This document shows positions 1 to 7,938 of a stretch of 64,000 nucleotides of DNA, piece by piece. Position 1 is the first letter of the stretch. The number at the start of each line of letters is the position of its first letter. The DNA comes from Algoriphagus aquimarinus (GTDB lineage: Bacteria; Bacteroidota; Bacteroidia; Cytophagales; Cyclobacteriaceae). Made by a program: the position numbers and the translations under genes. The stretch is from contig NZ_VORW01000001.1 in the NCBI RefSeq assembly GCF_007997215.1, forward strand, positions 682,001 through 746,000. Direction: 5' to 3'. The notes below the pieces were generated by a model, which was not told where the DNA came from, searched no databases, and was given only the letters and a program-made list of their open reading frames with translations.

Positions 1-75
1 TTTTGATATAGATCTGAAAATCAATGATAAGCGGTATTGTTAAAAGTATTTGTGAAAAAATTAATTAGCAGGTTC

Positions 76-105
76 TTGCATATTTATAGATGACGCTTAC
101 CTTTG
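76..105 (+). promoter_or_regulatory. Bacteroidota-type housekeeping promoter of tRNA-Gly
   Basis: A TTG at 76-78 is followed after exactly 19 bases by TACCTTTG at 98-105, matching the -33 TTG and -7 TAnnTTTG elements of the Bacteroidota primary sigma factor. The tRNA-Gly gene begins 42 bases downstream. The match is read directly; promoter activity is inferred from the published consensus. Confidence 0.75.
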
Positions 106-147
106 CATCCACAATTCAACTGGATCACGTTTCAGTTAACAACAAAA

Positions 148-220
<73 letters not shown>

Positions 221-223
221 CAA

Positions 224-246
224 AAAGCCCTTGATTCAAGGGCTTT
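224..246 (+). terminator. Intrinsic terminator after tRNA-Gly
   Basis: Perfect 10-bp stem AAAGCCCTTG/CAAGGGCTTT with a 3-base loop, starting 4 bases after the tRNA end and followed by a T-rich stretch. Confidence 0.8.
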
Positions 247-302
247 CTTGTTATAGGGTATTTATAGCTTGGAAACGTCCAAGCGAAGCCTAGATTGTCT
301 GA

Positions 303-320
303 TCCCGATTGCTATCGGGA
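303..320. repeat. Short palindrome TCCCGAT-TGCT-ATCGGGA
   Basis: An isolated perfect 7-bp inverted repeat with a 4-base loop lies in the gap between the two tRNA genes. It has no T run, so it does not look like a terminator. It resembles the short palindromes scattered between genes in Bacteroidota genomes; the copy number in this genome is not known. Confidence 0.45.
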
Positions 321-362
321 GAAGCGCCAAAGATAAAATCTATATTTTAGGGTATAGATTAA

Positions 363-446
363 GCCGGGATGGTGGAATAGGTAGACACGCAAGACTTAAA
401 ATCTTGTGAGCGTAAGCTCGTGCGGGTTCGATTCCCGCTCCTGGTA
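363..446 (+). tRNA. tRNA-Leu (anticodon TAA)
   Basis: An 84-base class II tRNA. The acceptor is GCCGGGA with TCCTGGT (two G-T pairs), discriminator A446. The anticodon stem CAAGA/TCTTG (390-394/402-406) surrounds loop CTTAAAA with anticodon TAA at 397-399. There is a long variable arm TGAGCGTAAGCTCG and a T arm GCGGG-TTCGATT-CCCGC. CCA is not encoded. The gene is intact, but its 3' part from the first anticodon-loop base (395) is repeated twice downstream around small GIY-YIG genes. Confidence 0.95.
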
Positions 447-450
447 CATA

Positions 451-472
451 AGCCTCGTAGAAATACGGGGCT
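451..472 (+). terminator. Intrinsic terminator of tRNA-Leu
   Basis: Stem AGCCTCGTA/TACGGGGCT (one G-T pair) with a GAAA tetraloop and a following T run, 4 bases after the tRNA. The same terminator recurs at 796-817 and 1141-1162 behind the two tRNA pieces. Confidence 0.85.
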
Positions 473-485
473 TTTTGTTTAAATT

Positions 486-719
486 TTGTTTGTGTTTACT
501 GTCTATGCCATATCAAGTATTGGAAAAACCTATATCTATGTAGGCATGACTTCTAATTTGGAAGACCGACTTAATCGGCACAATTCGGGATATGAGAAAA
601 CTACCCGACCCTACCATCCATTTCGGCTAATCTATCAAAAGGACTTTCTGACTAGAGCCTTAGCACGTGAACATGAAAAATTCATTAAGACAACTAGAGG
701 GAAGCGTACCATTTTGTAG
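486..719 (+). CDS. Small GIY-YIG nuclease domain protein, copy 1
   Basis: A stand-alone GIY-YIG nuclease domain of about 77 residues. The signature appears as TVYAI near the N-terminus and YIYVGMT about 12 residues later, followed by conserved NLEDRLNRHNSG and a C-terminal EHEKFIK segment holding the expected metal-binding glutamate. No second DNA-binding domain is present. The start is uncertain: TTG at 486 or GTG at 492, with no ATG available. The stop at 717-719 lies one base before a tRNA-Leu 3' piece, so the gene sits exactly between the tRNA terminator and that piece. Single-domain members of this family are common in Bacteroidota and are often labelled excinuclease subunit C-like; a homing or mobility role here is inferred from the context. 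Confidence 0.85.
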   Translation: MFVFTVYAISSIGKTYIYVGMTSNLEDRLNRHNSGYEKTTRPYHPFRLIYQKDFLTRALAREHEKFIKTTRGKRTIL

Positions 720-720
720 T

Positions 721-791
721 CTTAAAATCTTGTGAGCGTAAGCTCGTGCGGGCCTGCCTGTAGCAGACAGGTTCGATTCCCGCTCCTGGTA
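721..791 (+). repeat. tRNA-Leu 3' fragment, copy 1, with 19-bp insert
   Basis: Homology to the intact tRNA-Leu begins exactly at the first base of the anticodon loop (721 corresponds to 395) and runs to the discriminator base. The acceptor 5' strand, D arm and anticodon 5' strand are missing, so it cannot be a working tRNA. A 19-bp palindrome at 753-771 splits the T arm between stem and loop. It is followed by its own copy of the tRNA terminator (796-817). The structure resembles the displaced att half left by elements that integrate in tRNA genes. Confidence 0.88.
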
Positions 792-830
792 CATAAGCCT
801 CGTAGAAATACGGGGCTTTTTGTTTAAATT

Positions 831-1064
831 TTGTTTGTGTTTACTGTCTATGCCATATCAAGTATTGGAAAAACCTATATCTATGTAGGCATGACTTCTA
901 ATTTGGAAGACCGACTTAATCGGCACAATTCGGGATATGAGAAAACTACCCGACCCTACCATCCATTTCGGCTAATCTATCAAAAGGACTTTCTGACTAG
1001 AGCCTTAGCACGTGAACATGAAAAATTCATTAAGACAACTAGAGGGAAGCGTACCATTTTGTAG
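831..1064 (+). CDS. Small GIY-YIG nuclease domain protein, copy 2
   Basis: Identical base for base to the copy at 486-719, so it encodes the same 77-residue GIY-YIG nuclease domain with the same TTG/GTG start ambiguity. Its stop again abuts a tRNA-Leu 3' piece. Two identical copies 345 bp apart could be a sequencing-assembly repeat, but copy 2 has a distinct right flank (from 1169), so at least one real junction exists. The product should act on DNA in the cytoplasm; the target is unknown, and the tRNA-Leu anticodon loop is the obvious candidate. Confidence 0.85.
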   Translation: MFVFTVYAISSIGKTYIYVGMTSNLEDRLNRHNSGYEKTTRPYHPFRLIYQKDFLTRALAREHEKFIKTTRGKRTIL

Positions 1065-1065
1065 T

Positions 1066-1136
1066 CTTAAAATCTTGTGAGCGTAAGCTCGTGCGGGCCT
1101 GCCTGTAGCAGACAGGTTCGATTCCCGCTCCTGGTA
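1066..1136 (+). repeat. tRNA-Leu 3' fragment, copy 2, with 19-bp insert
   Basis: A second piece identical to 721-791, starting at the first anticodon-loop base and carrying the same 19-bp palindrome (1098-1116) in the T arm. A terminator copy follows at 1141-1162, after which the tandem repeat ends. From 1169 to 1390 I see no gene or RNA, only the upstream region of betB. Confidence 0.88.
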
Positions 1137-1390
1137 CATAAGCCTCGTAGAAATACGGGGCTTTTTGTGTTTATAGGGATTACTCCAACTAGGCTTAAAC
1201 CATCCCTCCCCAAAAACTTCATTCAGCACTCCATTTAACAAACGCTAAGGAACTTGCATGCCCTGTTTAGGGCTTATTCTATAGAATAAAATTATATTTG
1301 GGGCGGAGGCGATTTCTTCGGTAGTGAAACCCTTGATATGCATTTGGGTTATTTGTTCACTCCTCCTTTTCATTCCAATAAACATTATTG

Positions 1391-2842
1391 ATGCAAAACA
1401 TTCCATTATATATTGGCAATAAGCCTTTTCCAGGGTCAGGTAAGAAGTTTAATAATTACAATCCAGGAACTGGGGACTTGTTAAATGAAGTGACTAGCGC
1501 TTCTACAGCCGATTTCGAGAAAGCGATAGAATCTGCTAAGAAAGGACTTAAGATCTGGTCTGCCATGTCTCCAACTGAGCGGGGAAGGATTTTGCATAAG
1601 GCTTCTCGTATTCTACGTGAAAAAAACGATGAATTGGCGCTACTGGAATCTCAGGATGCCGGTAAGCCTATTCGTGAAGCGCTTGAAGTAGACGTGGTCT
1701 CTGGAGCAGATTGCCTGGAGTATTACGCAGGAATTGCTGCTTCTATGCATGGAGATCATATTAATTTGGGTACTGATTTTGCCTATACCCGACGCGAGCC
1801 TCTTGGGATTTGTGCTGGTATAGGTGCTTGGAATTATCCGCTACAGATCGCTTGCTGGAAATCTGCCCCTGCATTGGCTTGTGGCAATGTCATGATTTTT
1901 AAACCTGCAGAACTTACTCCAGTTACAGCCTATAAACTGGCAGAAGTTTATAAGGAAGCTGGTCTGCCAGACGGGGTTTTCAACGTAGTGCAAGGAGATG
2001 GCGAAGTAGGGCAAATGATGACTTCTCATCCAGATATAGCCAAGGTATCTATTACTGGTGAGGTAGGTACTGGGAAGAAAGTAATGGCAGCCGCAGCTGC
2101 TACTCTCAAGCATGTGACTTTGGAGCTAGGCGGGAAGTCGCCAATTATTGTTTTTGAAGATGCTGACCTAGAAGAAGCTGTGAATGGAGTTTTACTGGGC
2201 AATTTTTATACTCAAGGTGAAATATGTAGCAATGGTACCCGAGTATTTGTGCATGCTGCTATTCGTGAGAAATTCCTTGAAATACTAGTAGAGCGCACCA
2301 AAAATCTTAAGGTAGGCGATCCTGCTGATCCAACGACTCATGTTGGCGCTTTGATTAATAAAAACCATTTTGAAAAAGTGATGGGATACATCGCTTTGGG
2401 AAAAGAGCAAGGAGCTGAAGTGATTTTCGGTGGCAATCAGGTAAATGTACCTGGATGTGAAGGAGGCTATTTTGTAGAGCCTACTATTTTCGCCAGCGCT
2501 AAAGATGAGGTACGAATCGTAGAAGAAGAAATCTTCGGTCCTGTGATGTCCATATTGACTTTTACAGAAGAAGAAGACGTATTGCAACGAGCAAATAATA
2601 CTCCTTTTGGACTTGCGGCTGGCGTATATACAAATGACTTAAGAAGGGCTCACCGCATGGTGGCCAAATTGCAGGCTGGAATATGCTGGGTCAATACCTT
2701 CAATATCACTCCTGTAGAAATTCCTTTTGGGGGATACAAGCAGTCGGGAATTGGACGGGAAAATGGATTGGCAGCAATAGAGCATTATTCCCAGCTCAAG
2801 ACAGTTTATATCGCCATGAAAGACTTGGGAAACCCTTTCTAG
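1391..2842 (+). CDS. betB: Betaine-aldehyde dehydrogenase
   Basis: NAD(P)+-dependent aldehyde dehydrogenase that oxidises betaine aldehyde to glycine betaine, the second step of choline-based osmoprotection. About 483 residues, the normal length. Visible motifs: NAD-binding GAWNYPLQIACWK near 147-159, the general base Glu in ELGGKSP near 245 and the catalytic Cys in GEICSNGTR near 279. The ATG at 1391 is preferred over an in-frame TTG one codon upstream. betA follows after 52 bp on the same strand, and a choline transporter lies beyond, supporting betB over other aldehyde dehydrogenases. No BetI-type repressor is adjacent. Confidence 0.93.
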   Translation: MQNIPLYIGNKPFPGSGKKFNNYNPGTGDLLNEVTSASTADFEKAIESAKKGLKIWSAMSPTERGRILHKASRILREKNDELALLESQDAGKPIREALEVDVVSGADCLEYYAGIAASMHGDHINLGTDFAYTRREPLGICAGIGAWNYPLQIACWKSAPALACGNVMIFKPAELTPVTAYKLAEVYKEAGLPDGVFNVVQGDGEVGQMMTSHPDIAKVSITGEVGTGKKVMAAAAATLKHVTLELGGKSPIIVFEDADLEEAVNGVLLGNFYTQGEICSNGTRVFVHAAIREKFLEILVERTKNLKVGDPADPTTHVGALINKNHFEKVMGYIALGKEQGAEVIFGGNQVNVPGCEGGYFVEPTIFASAKDEVRIVEEEIFGPVMSILTFTEEEDVLQRANNTPFGLAAGVYTNDLRRAHRMVAKLQAGICWVNTFNITPVEIPFGGYKQSGIGRENGLAAIEHYSQLKTVYIAMKDLGNPF

Positions 2843-2894
2843 AATCTTGTTCTCTGACAGAAAAATTGTCTAAGGGCCAAAACAAACAGTATTT

Positions 2895-4388
2895 ATGAAA
2901 TATGATTTTATAGTAGTCGGTGGAGGTTCTGCCGGGGTAATCACTGCTTATCGACTTGCAGAACAAAAGGCCGGTAACGTACTACTTATAGAGGCAGGAA
3001 TCTCTGACGAAAAACGTGAAGACGTACTTCAGCTAGACCAGTGGCAATCGCTACTGGAAGGTGAGTTGGATTATGATTTTACGATTACTCCCCAAGAGCA
3101 GGGCAATTCCAATATGAGGCATAGTCGTGCCAAGGTAATGGGAGGCTGTAGTTCTCATAATTCGGCGATTGCATTTCAGGCACCAGATTATGATTTTGAA
3201 GTTTGGACTGAATTGGGATTAGAGGGCTGGACTCCTGAAGATGTAAGGCCCTTTTACGATAAGGTTTTCGAAAAAGTGAATCTAGAACTATCCGATTCTG
3301 GTAATGCTTGTGGCAAAGCCATGATAGACGCCAGTGAAGAATACGGGATTCCTAAGCAGGATTTTATCCAAGGTGAATACAAAGAAGCAGCTGGTTGGTT
3401 TTCTCTGAACAAAAAAGGCAATACCAGACATTCGAGTTCTGTCGCCTACTTGCATCCATACGATCAAATTCCCGAAAACCTCACCATACTAACTGAGACT
3501 TTTGCGTATCGCTTGCTTTTTGATTTAGACAAAAATGTAACTGGAGTAGAAACTAGCAAGGGTGTTTTCGAAGCAGCTAAGGAAGTGATTTTGTCAGGAG
3601 GAGCATTTCAGACGCCACAGCTATTGATGCTATCTGGCATTGGTCCAGCTGAGCATTTGCAAGAATTGAATATCCCAGTGTTGGAAGATTTACCTGGTGT
3701 TGGAAGTCATTTGCTGGATCACCCGGAAGGAGTGATTATGTGGGAGTCTGCCAAACCAGTTCCTGCTGAAACGGCTCAGAAATATGAAATAGGCATTTTT
3801 AGCAAGACTGATCCTAGTTTGCCGATAGCAGACATAATGTTCCATTTAGGAACTGAAGCTTTTGATATGCATACGGTACCTGCAGGATTTCCTACCTCAG
3901 AGGAGGCATTTTCTCTCACACCAAATGTGATGCAAGCCAAAAGTGAAGGAACAGTGAGATTACAATCCACAGATCCAGAAGCATCGCCATTGATCGATCC
4001 TAAATACTTTACGGATCCTGAAGGTTACGATATCAAGGTGATGGTGGAAAGCATAAAAATCGCCCGTGAGATAGCAGAGCAGCCCGCTCTTAAACCTTGG
4101 ATTAAGCGTGAACTTGCACCGGGATCAGCGATTCAGACTGACGAGGAAATTGAAGAATACATATACAAGACGCACAATACGGTCTATCATCCTGCTGGAA
4201 CTTGCAAAATGGGAAGCGATGATGATATCAATCGGGTAACCAACAACAGACTACAAGTGAAAGGTATTGGTAAACTTCGCATCGCTGATGCATCGGTGTT
4301 TCCTACTATCACTAGCGTCAATCCGAATATGACTGTGATGATGATTGGCGAGCGTTGCGCTGACTTTATCATTCAGGATCATTCTTAA
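2895..4388 (+). CDS. betA: Choline dehydrogenase (GMC oxidoreductase)
   Basis: FAD-dependent glucose-methanol-choline oxidoreductase predicted to oxidise choline to betaine aldehyde. The 497-residue protein starts with the dinucleotide-binding GGGSAGVITAYRLAE, has the GMC signature around MGGCSSHN (about residue 80) and a C-terminal HPAGTCKMG followed by TSVNPNMTVMMIGER, where the catalytic His and Asn lie. It has no signal peptide. It is probably co-transcribed with betB. A strong hairpin after the stop ends the transcript. Other GMC alcohol dehydrogenases look similar; the neighbours make choline the best substrate. Confidence 0.87.
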   Translation: MKYDFIVVGGGSAGVITAYRLAEQKAGNVLLIEAGISDEKREDVLQLDQWQSLLEGELDYDFTITPQEQGNSNMRHSRAKVMGGCSSHNSAIAFQAPDYDFEVWTELGLEGWTPEDVRPFYDKVFEKVNLELSDSGNACGKAMIDASEEYGIPKQDFIQGEYKEAAGWFSLNKKGNTRHSSSVAYLHPYDQIPENLTILTETFAYRLLFDLDKNVTGVETSKGVFEAAKEVILSGGAFQTPQLLMLSGIGPAEHLQELNIPVLEDLPGVGSHLLDHPEGVIMWESAKPVPAETAQKYEIGIFSKTDPSLPIADIMFHLGTEAFDMHTVPAGFPTSEEAFSLTPNVMQAKSEGTVRLQSTDPEASPLIDPKYFTDPEGYDIKVMVESIKIAREIAEQPALKPWIKRELAPGSAIQTDEEIEEYIYKTHNTVYHPAGTCKMGSDDDINRVTNNRLQVKGIGKLRIADASVFPTITSVNPNMTVMMIGERCADFIIQDHS

Positions 4389-4391
4389 ATA

Positions 4392-4426
4392 TTTCCCCCT
4401 TCAGACACTAAAGCTGAAGGGGGAAA
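4392..4426. terminator. Bidirectional terminator between betA and the choline symporter
   Basis: Perfect 13-bp stem TTTCCCCCTTCAG/CTGAAGGGGGAAA with a 9-base loop, flanked by A/T runs on both sides, between convergent genes. Confidence 0.85.
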
Positions 4427-4433
4427 ATATTCA

Positions 4434-6026
4434 TTAACCCATTTTTTTAAGTGCTAGAGGAGGACAGATTTTCTGAGTTAATCTAGATACCACTATGATG
4501 CTGATTAGTCCACATGCCATCGCTAGAGTTCTAAATGGGAAAAGAACTGCTCCATCCGCTTGAGTCATAGGATAAGGGATAATAGATTCTATACCGAAGG
4601 CAGGTTCTCCAGCTCCAAATCTTAATATTACCGAAACAACTAATCCAGCTATCGCTCCGTATCGATTTGCTTTCTTGTCGAAGAGTGCACAAACCAAGGG
4701 TGGGAAAAGAAGACAATACACTAAATCACTGCATAAAAACCAGAGCGCATAGACACTTTGTACCTGTAAGGCAATTAATGTAGCAGCAATACCAATGATC
4801 CAGATTACTTTCTTGATGACCTTGGCTAGCGATTTTGAATCAATGTTTGGCTTGTAAAGCTTGCGATATAGATTCCATGAAGCCATGGATGAAGCCGATA
4901 GTATGGAGGAATCCACAGAAGACATGACTGCAGCAGCAATGGCGCCAAGACCAATGGTGGCAACTATAGGATTGGTAAGGTATCGAATCACGTATGGCAG
5001 TGTAAGTGCAGCATCTTCAGGTGGAGCAATACCAATGGCATTCCAGTCCACTACATTTCCTATCACTCCAATCATTATTGCCGGAACTGCAGCTATCAAG
5101 CATACGAATCCTGCTATTATAGAAAGGCGCATGGCTACTTTTTCATTTTTGGAAGCCAAAACTCTCTGGAAATACACTTGCCAAGGAATTCCTCCGAAAA
5201 TCAGAAGTAGGGCAGAATCCCACCAGTTCCAATAGTAATCTCCCCAGAGCTCATTTTTATAGCCATCTAGTGGAGGGAATAGATTTGCGTAAATGCCTTT
5301 GTTCTCCTGATAGGTTGCCCAAGCGTAGTCCCATCCACCGACTTTGTCTAGTGCAAATGGAACGACTAGGATAAGTCCGAAGAACAATAAAATCATTTGG
5401 ATGACATCTGTAAAAGCTACTGCCCATAATCCACCGAGCGCAGTATAAGCAATGGCAATAGCAGCTGAAAGAATAATGGAAGGGACAAAGTCCATTCCAA
5501 GTACCGTCCCAAAAGTGGTACCCAATGCGGTAAGAATAGCCGAGGTCCAAAACAACTCACCAGTGATAGCAGGAATACTTAGCGCAGCTGCGACTTTTTT
5601 TCCAAAACGCTGTTCCAAGGGATCAATCATGGTTTTGAACTCATAACGTCTCATTTTCCGGGCAAAAAATAAGCCTCCAAAAATGAGGCTTAGTGCATAT
5701 CCCCAGGGTGCTTGTACCCAGGCGAGTCCAGATGAACTGGTATACTCAGCTGTCCCATTGATGTAGCCTCCTCCTACCCAAGTAGCACTCATAGTGAATA
5801 TAGCAACCCCTAGAGGAAGGGAACGTCCAGCCAACATGACACTGTCTTCGGTATCCTGGCTTTTCATATTTGCTGCATAGGTTCCTATGTAGAAAATAGC
5901 TGCATAGAAAAACATCATAGCAATGAATCCTGGCCAGTAGACAGGTCTGCCCATCCAATGCATAATGGCACCGGCGAGCAATAAAACAAGCATAATAATT
6001 AATGAGGGGAGTAACTTTTTAAGCAT
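4434..6026 (-). CDS. Na+/choline symporter of the SSS family, CHT1-like
   Basis: A sodium:solute symporter of about 530 residues with some 13 hydrophobic segments. The stretch ATWVGGGYINGTAE, followed by GLAWVQAP and later IPAITGELFWTSAI, closely matches what I recall of animal high-affinity choline transporters (SLC5A7/CHT) rather than proline or glucose SSS members. The start is placed at the ATG at 6026, just before a first membrane segment; an upstream in-frame extension to 6140 is polar and unlikely. It converges on betBA and presumably supplies choline to it. CHT-like bacterial proteins are less familiar as Bet partners than BCCT-type BetT, so this choice is notable. Confidence 0.85.
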   Translation of the reverse strand: MLKKLLPSLIIMLVLLLAGAIMHWMGRPVYWPGFIAMMFFYAAIFYIGTYAANMKSQDTEDSVMLAGRSLPLGVAIFTMSATWVGGGYINGTAEYTSSSGLAWVQAPWGYALSLIFGGLFFARKMRRYEFKTMIDPLEQRFGKKVAAALSIPAITGELFWTSAILTALGTTFGTVLGMDFVPSIILSAAIAIAYTALGGLWAVAFTDVIQMILLFFGLILVVPFALDKVGGWDYAWATYQENKGIYANLFPPLDGYKNELWGDYYWNWWDSALLLIFGGIPWQVYFQRVLASKNEKVAMRLSIIAGFVCLIAAVPAIMIGVIGNVVDWNAIGIAPPEDAALTLPYVIRYLTNPIVATIGLGAIAAAVMSSVDSSILSASSMASWNLYRKLYKPNIDSKSLAKVIKKVIWIIGIAATLIALQVQSVYALWFLCSDLVYCLLFPPLVCALFDKKANRYGAIAGLVVSVILRFGAGEPAFGIESIIPYPMTQADGAVLFPFRTLAMACGLISIIVVSRLTQKICPPLALKKMG

Positions 6027-6285
6027 TGGGGGGTGTGCTTTCTGAACTTGAATATTGACATGCCGATTGGCGTTGGATTTATTCAAGAAATTGAATCCAA
6101 CAGAAAATATATTCGGCAAAGTGTGATTAGAGAGCTGCAAGCTACTATTTTTAATGGGAAGGGTAGTCTGTTTTCCCAGTTTTACTAGGATTAGGGCCTA
6201 TTGATAGCCAAATCGAAGGTTGTTTTAACTTTAGGGCGATAGAATATTTTTATCCTCCGTATTATTTTTTTGTATTTTGAGACCT

Positions 6286-7152
6286 ATGGAAGAATTAGAA
6301 TTTTTATCAACAGACTGGCCTACAGTAAAGCATTGGCTAATTATTGGAAGCATCTCGCTTGTCACTTTTTTGATTTTTCTTTTTCTAGCCAGAAAATCAC
6401 GGACGCTTTTAAGTAGAAGATTAATAAAGAGAATGGATGACGATCTGCTTGCTAACTTTTTAGCAGGGGTTTTTGGATCTATAGTAATTCTGATCGGATT
6501 GCTTTTCGTATTCCGAATCATAGGTTTGACGGGAGTAATATCCGGAATGCTGGCAGGAGCTGGGATATCGGCCTTTATCATAGGTTTTGCACTGAAGGAT
6601 ATTGGGGAAAATTTCCTTGCGGGAATCATCTTGGCGTTCAAGCGTCCTTTTCGTGTAGGAGATATAGTCGATATTAATGGGATGCGCGGCCAAGTGCTTA
6701 TGCTAAATCTTCGTGATACGCAGATCAAAACCGGAGATGGTAAAGACGTCTTTATTCCAAATGGACTTATCCTGAAAAACCCGCTGATCAACTTCACCAT
6801 AGACGGTTTTCTACGCTATGATTTTATTGTGGGACTGGATTATGGCTCGGATTATGAGAAAGCTGTTGATTTGATACGTAGTACCATTACATATGTGCCT
6901 GGAGTGTTGGGTGAAAGTAAAGCTCCAGAAGTATGGGTGGTTGAGCTAGCTGAAAGCACTTTAAATATCCAAGTTACTTTCTGGGTGAATACTTTTGAGC
7001 GAACTATCTCGGATGCAGTGGTCAAAAGCTCTGCGATTTTGATGGTGTTGACCGCATTAGAAAAGGCCGGCTTTAATATGCCGGCCCGTATCGTGGAATT
7101 GAAGAATTATCAAGGTAAGGAGTTGAAAACCTCCGTCCCTAATTCTTTATGA
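6286..7152 (+). CDS. mscS: Small-conductance mechanosensitive channel (MscS family)
   Basis: Inner-membrane tension-gated channel that releases solutes on hypo-osmotic shock. About 288 residues, close to E. coli MscS. Three hydrophobic segments lie near residues 15-40, 60-85 and 88-110, the last glycine/alanine-rich (GMLAGAGISAFIIGFAL) as in the MscS pore helix. The beta domain then appears as RPFRVGDIVDINGMRGQV and the conserved FIPNGLIL. The ATG at 6286 is preferred to a TTG three codons earlier. It lies beside choline and betaine genes, which fits a solute-release role. Its end overlaps the convergent next gene by 6 bp. Confidence 0.9.
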   Translation: MEELEFLSTDWPTVKHWLIIGSISLVTFLIFLFLARKSRTLLSRRLIKRMDDDLLANFLAGVFGSIVILIGLLFVFRIIGLTGVISGMLAGAGISAFIIGFALKDIGENFLAGIILAFKRPFRVGDIVDINGMRGQVLMLNLRDTQIKTGDGKDVFIPNGLILKNPLINFTIDGFLRYDFIVGLDYGSDYEKAVDLIRSTITYVPGVLGESKAPEVWVVELAESTLNIQVTFWVNTFERTISDAVVKSSAILMVLTALEKAGFNMPARIVELKNYQGKELKTSVPNSL

Positions 7153-7614
7153 CTTGATGATTCCAGCTAAATCAGCCGGTGAATAGGCTACTGATTTCAG
7201 TGTTTTTCTATCGCCTTCTCTGAATACCAAGAACAAATCGCCTTCTTTTTCATAGAAGCATTCTGTGCCTTTCGCATTGTAGTGTGCTACGGTTGCTTTT
7301 GCTTCGTCTTCGGTTTTGCAGGCTTTGCTCATATTGGAGCGTTGCACTTCGTCAAAGAGCGTTTTGAATTTTTCTCCCAATCCAAACTCCAAAATTGCTC
7401 CTGATAGCACGTACTGCAAGTCGCATAATGCGTCAGCTACCTCGACCAAATCATTATTTGAGATAGCTTCTTCTAGTTCCTTTAGCTCCTCCGCCAAAAG
7501 TGAAACTCGTAGGTCACATCTTACTTTCTCAGGGATAGTTGGAGAAGGCAAAACGGGATGTTTGAAAGTTTCGTGAAATAAAGCGACAGAAGTAAGTGAT
7601 TTAGGATCTTGCAT
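7147..7614 (-). CDS. MazG/PRA-PH-like all-alpha NTP pyrophosphohydrolase
   Basis: About 155 residues. An EELKELEE helix near 42-49 followed by EVADALCDLQYV gives the ExxE...ExxD metal-binding pattern of all-alpha NTP pyrophosphohydrolases (phosphoribosyl-ATP pyrophosphohydrolase-like, MazG superfamily). These remove pyrophosphate from nucleotides or related compounds; the exact substrate cannot be read here. It is not in a histidine operon, so a house-cleaning role is more likely than HisE. The ATG at 7614 is the only good start. It stands alone on its strand. Confidence 0.8.
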   Translation of the reverse strand: MQDPKSLTSVALFHETFKHPVLPSPTIPEKVRCDLRVSLLAEELKELEEAISNNDLVEVADALCDLQYVLSGAILEFGLGEKFKTLFDEVQRSNMSKACKTEDEAKATVAHYNAKGTECFYEKEGDLFLVFREGDRKTLKSVAYSPADLAGIIKS

Positions 7615-7938
7615 TTTTTTGAGTAGTTGAAAGGTTGAAATAACTAAAAAAGACCGGAAAAACCGGACTTTTACAATGGAATACTAGAAGGATTCTATGG
7701 CTGCTTCTGAAAATCGATCAGCTAAAGAAGTTTCGTTGAGTTCAGAAATGTGCATTTACACTTTATTAGGCACTTCTATAATAGATAATTATTCTAAATA
7801 CGAATGAAACTAGGCTTTATATGACTTATTTGAAATTGAGAATCAGACAATAAGTCTGTTTTTGTGACAAGATGTTTAAGTTTGTGTTTCAACATTGGCT
7901 TGGATGGGTTTTTGTCCCAATGTCCACAACAATTTTCC

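Larger units (their letters stand above)
425..1168 (+). repeat. Perfect 345-bp tandem repeat carrying GIY-YIG genes and tRNA-Leu 3' pieces
   Basis: The bases from 425 onward recur 345 bases later without a difference until 1168, giving about 2.2 copies. Each unit holds the end of tRNA-Leu, its terminator, a GIY-YIG gene and a tRNA-Leu 3' piece. The only discordance with the intact tRNA lies upstream of 425, where the downstream pieces carry a 19-bp palindrome in the T arm. Perfect identity, including noncoding bases, points to recent duplication or ongoing gene conversion. Confidence 0.93.

Noticed and set aside
6231..6800. 189-codon open frame opposite mscS
   Set aside because: Shadow of the real MscS gene on the other strand, with no recognisable domain and a Ser/Lys/Ile-rich low-complexity product.
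7650..7672. Hairpin-like ACCGG...CCGGA upstream of the NTP pyrophosphohydrolase
   Set aside because: Only a 4-bp uninterrupted stem and wrong position for a terminator of either neighbour.
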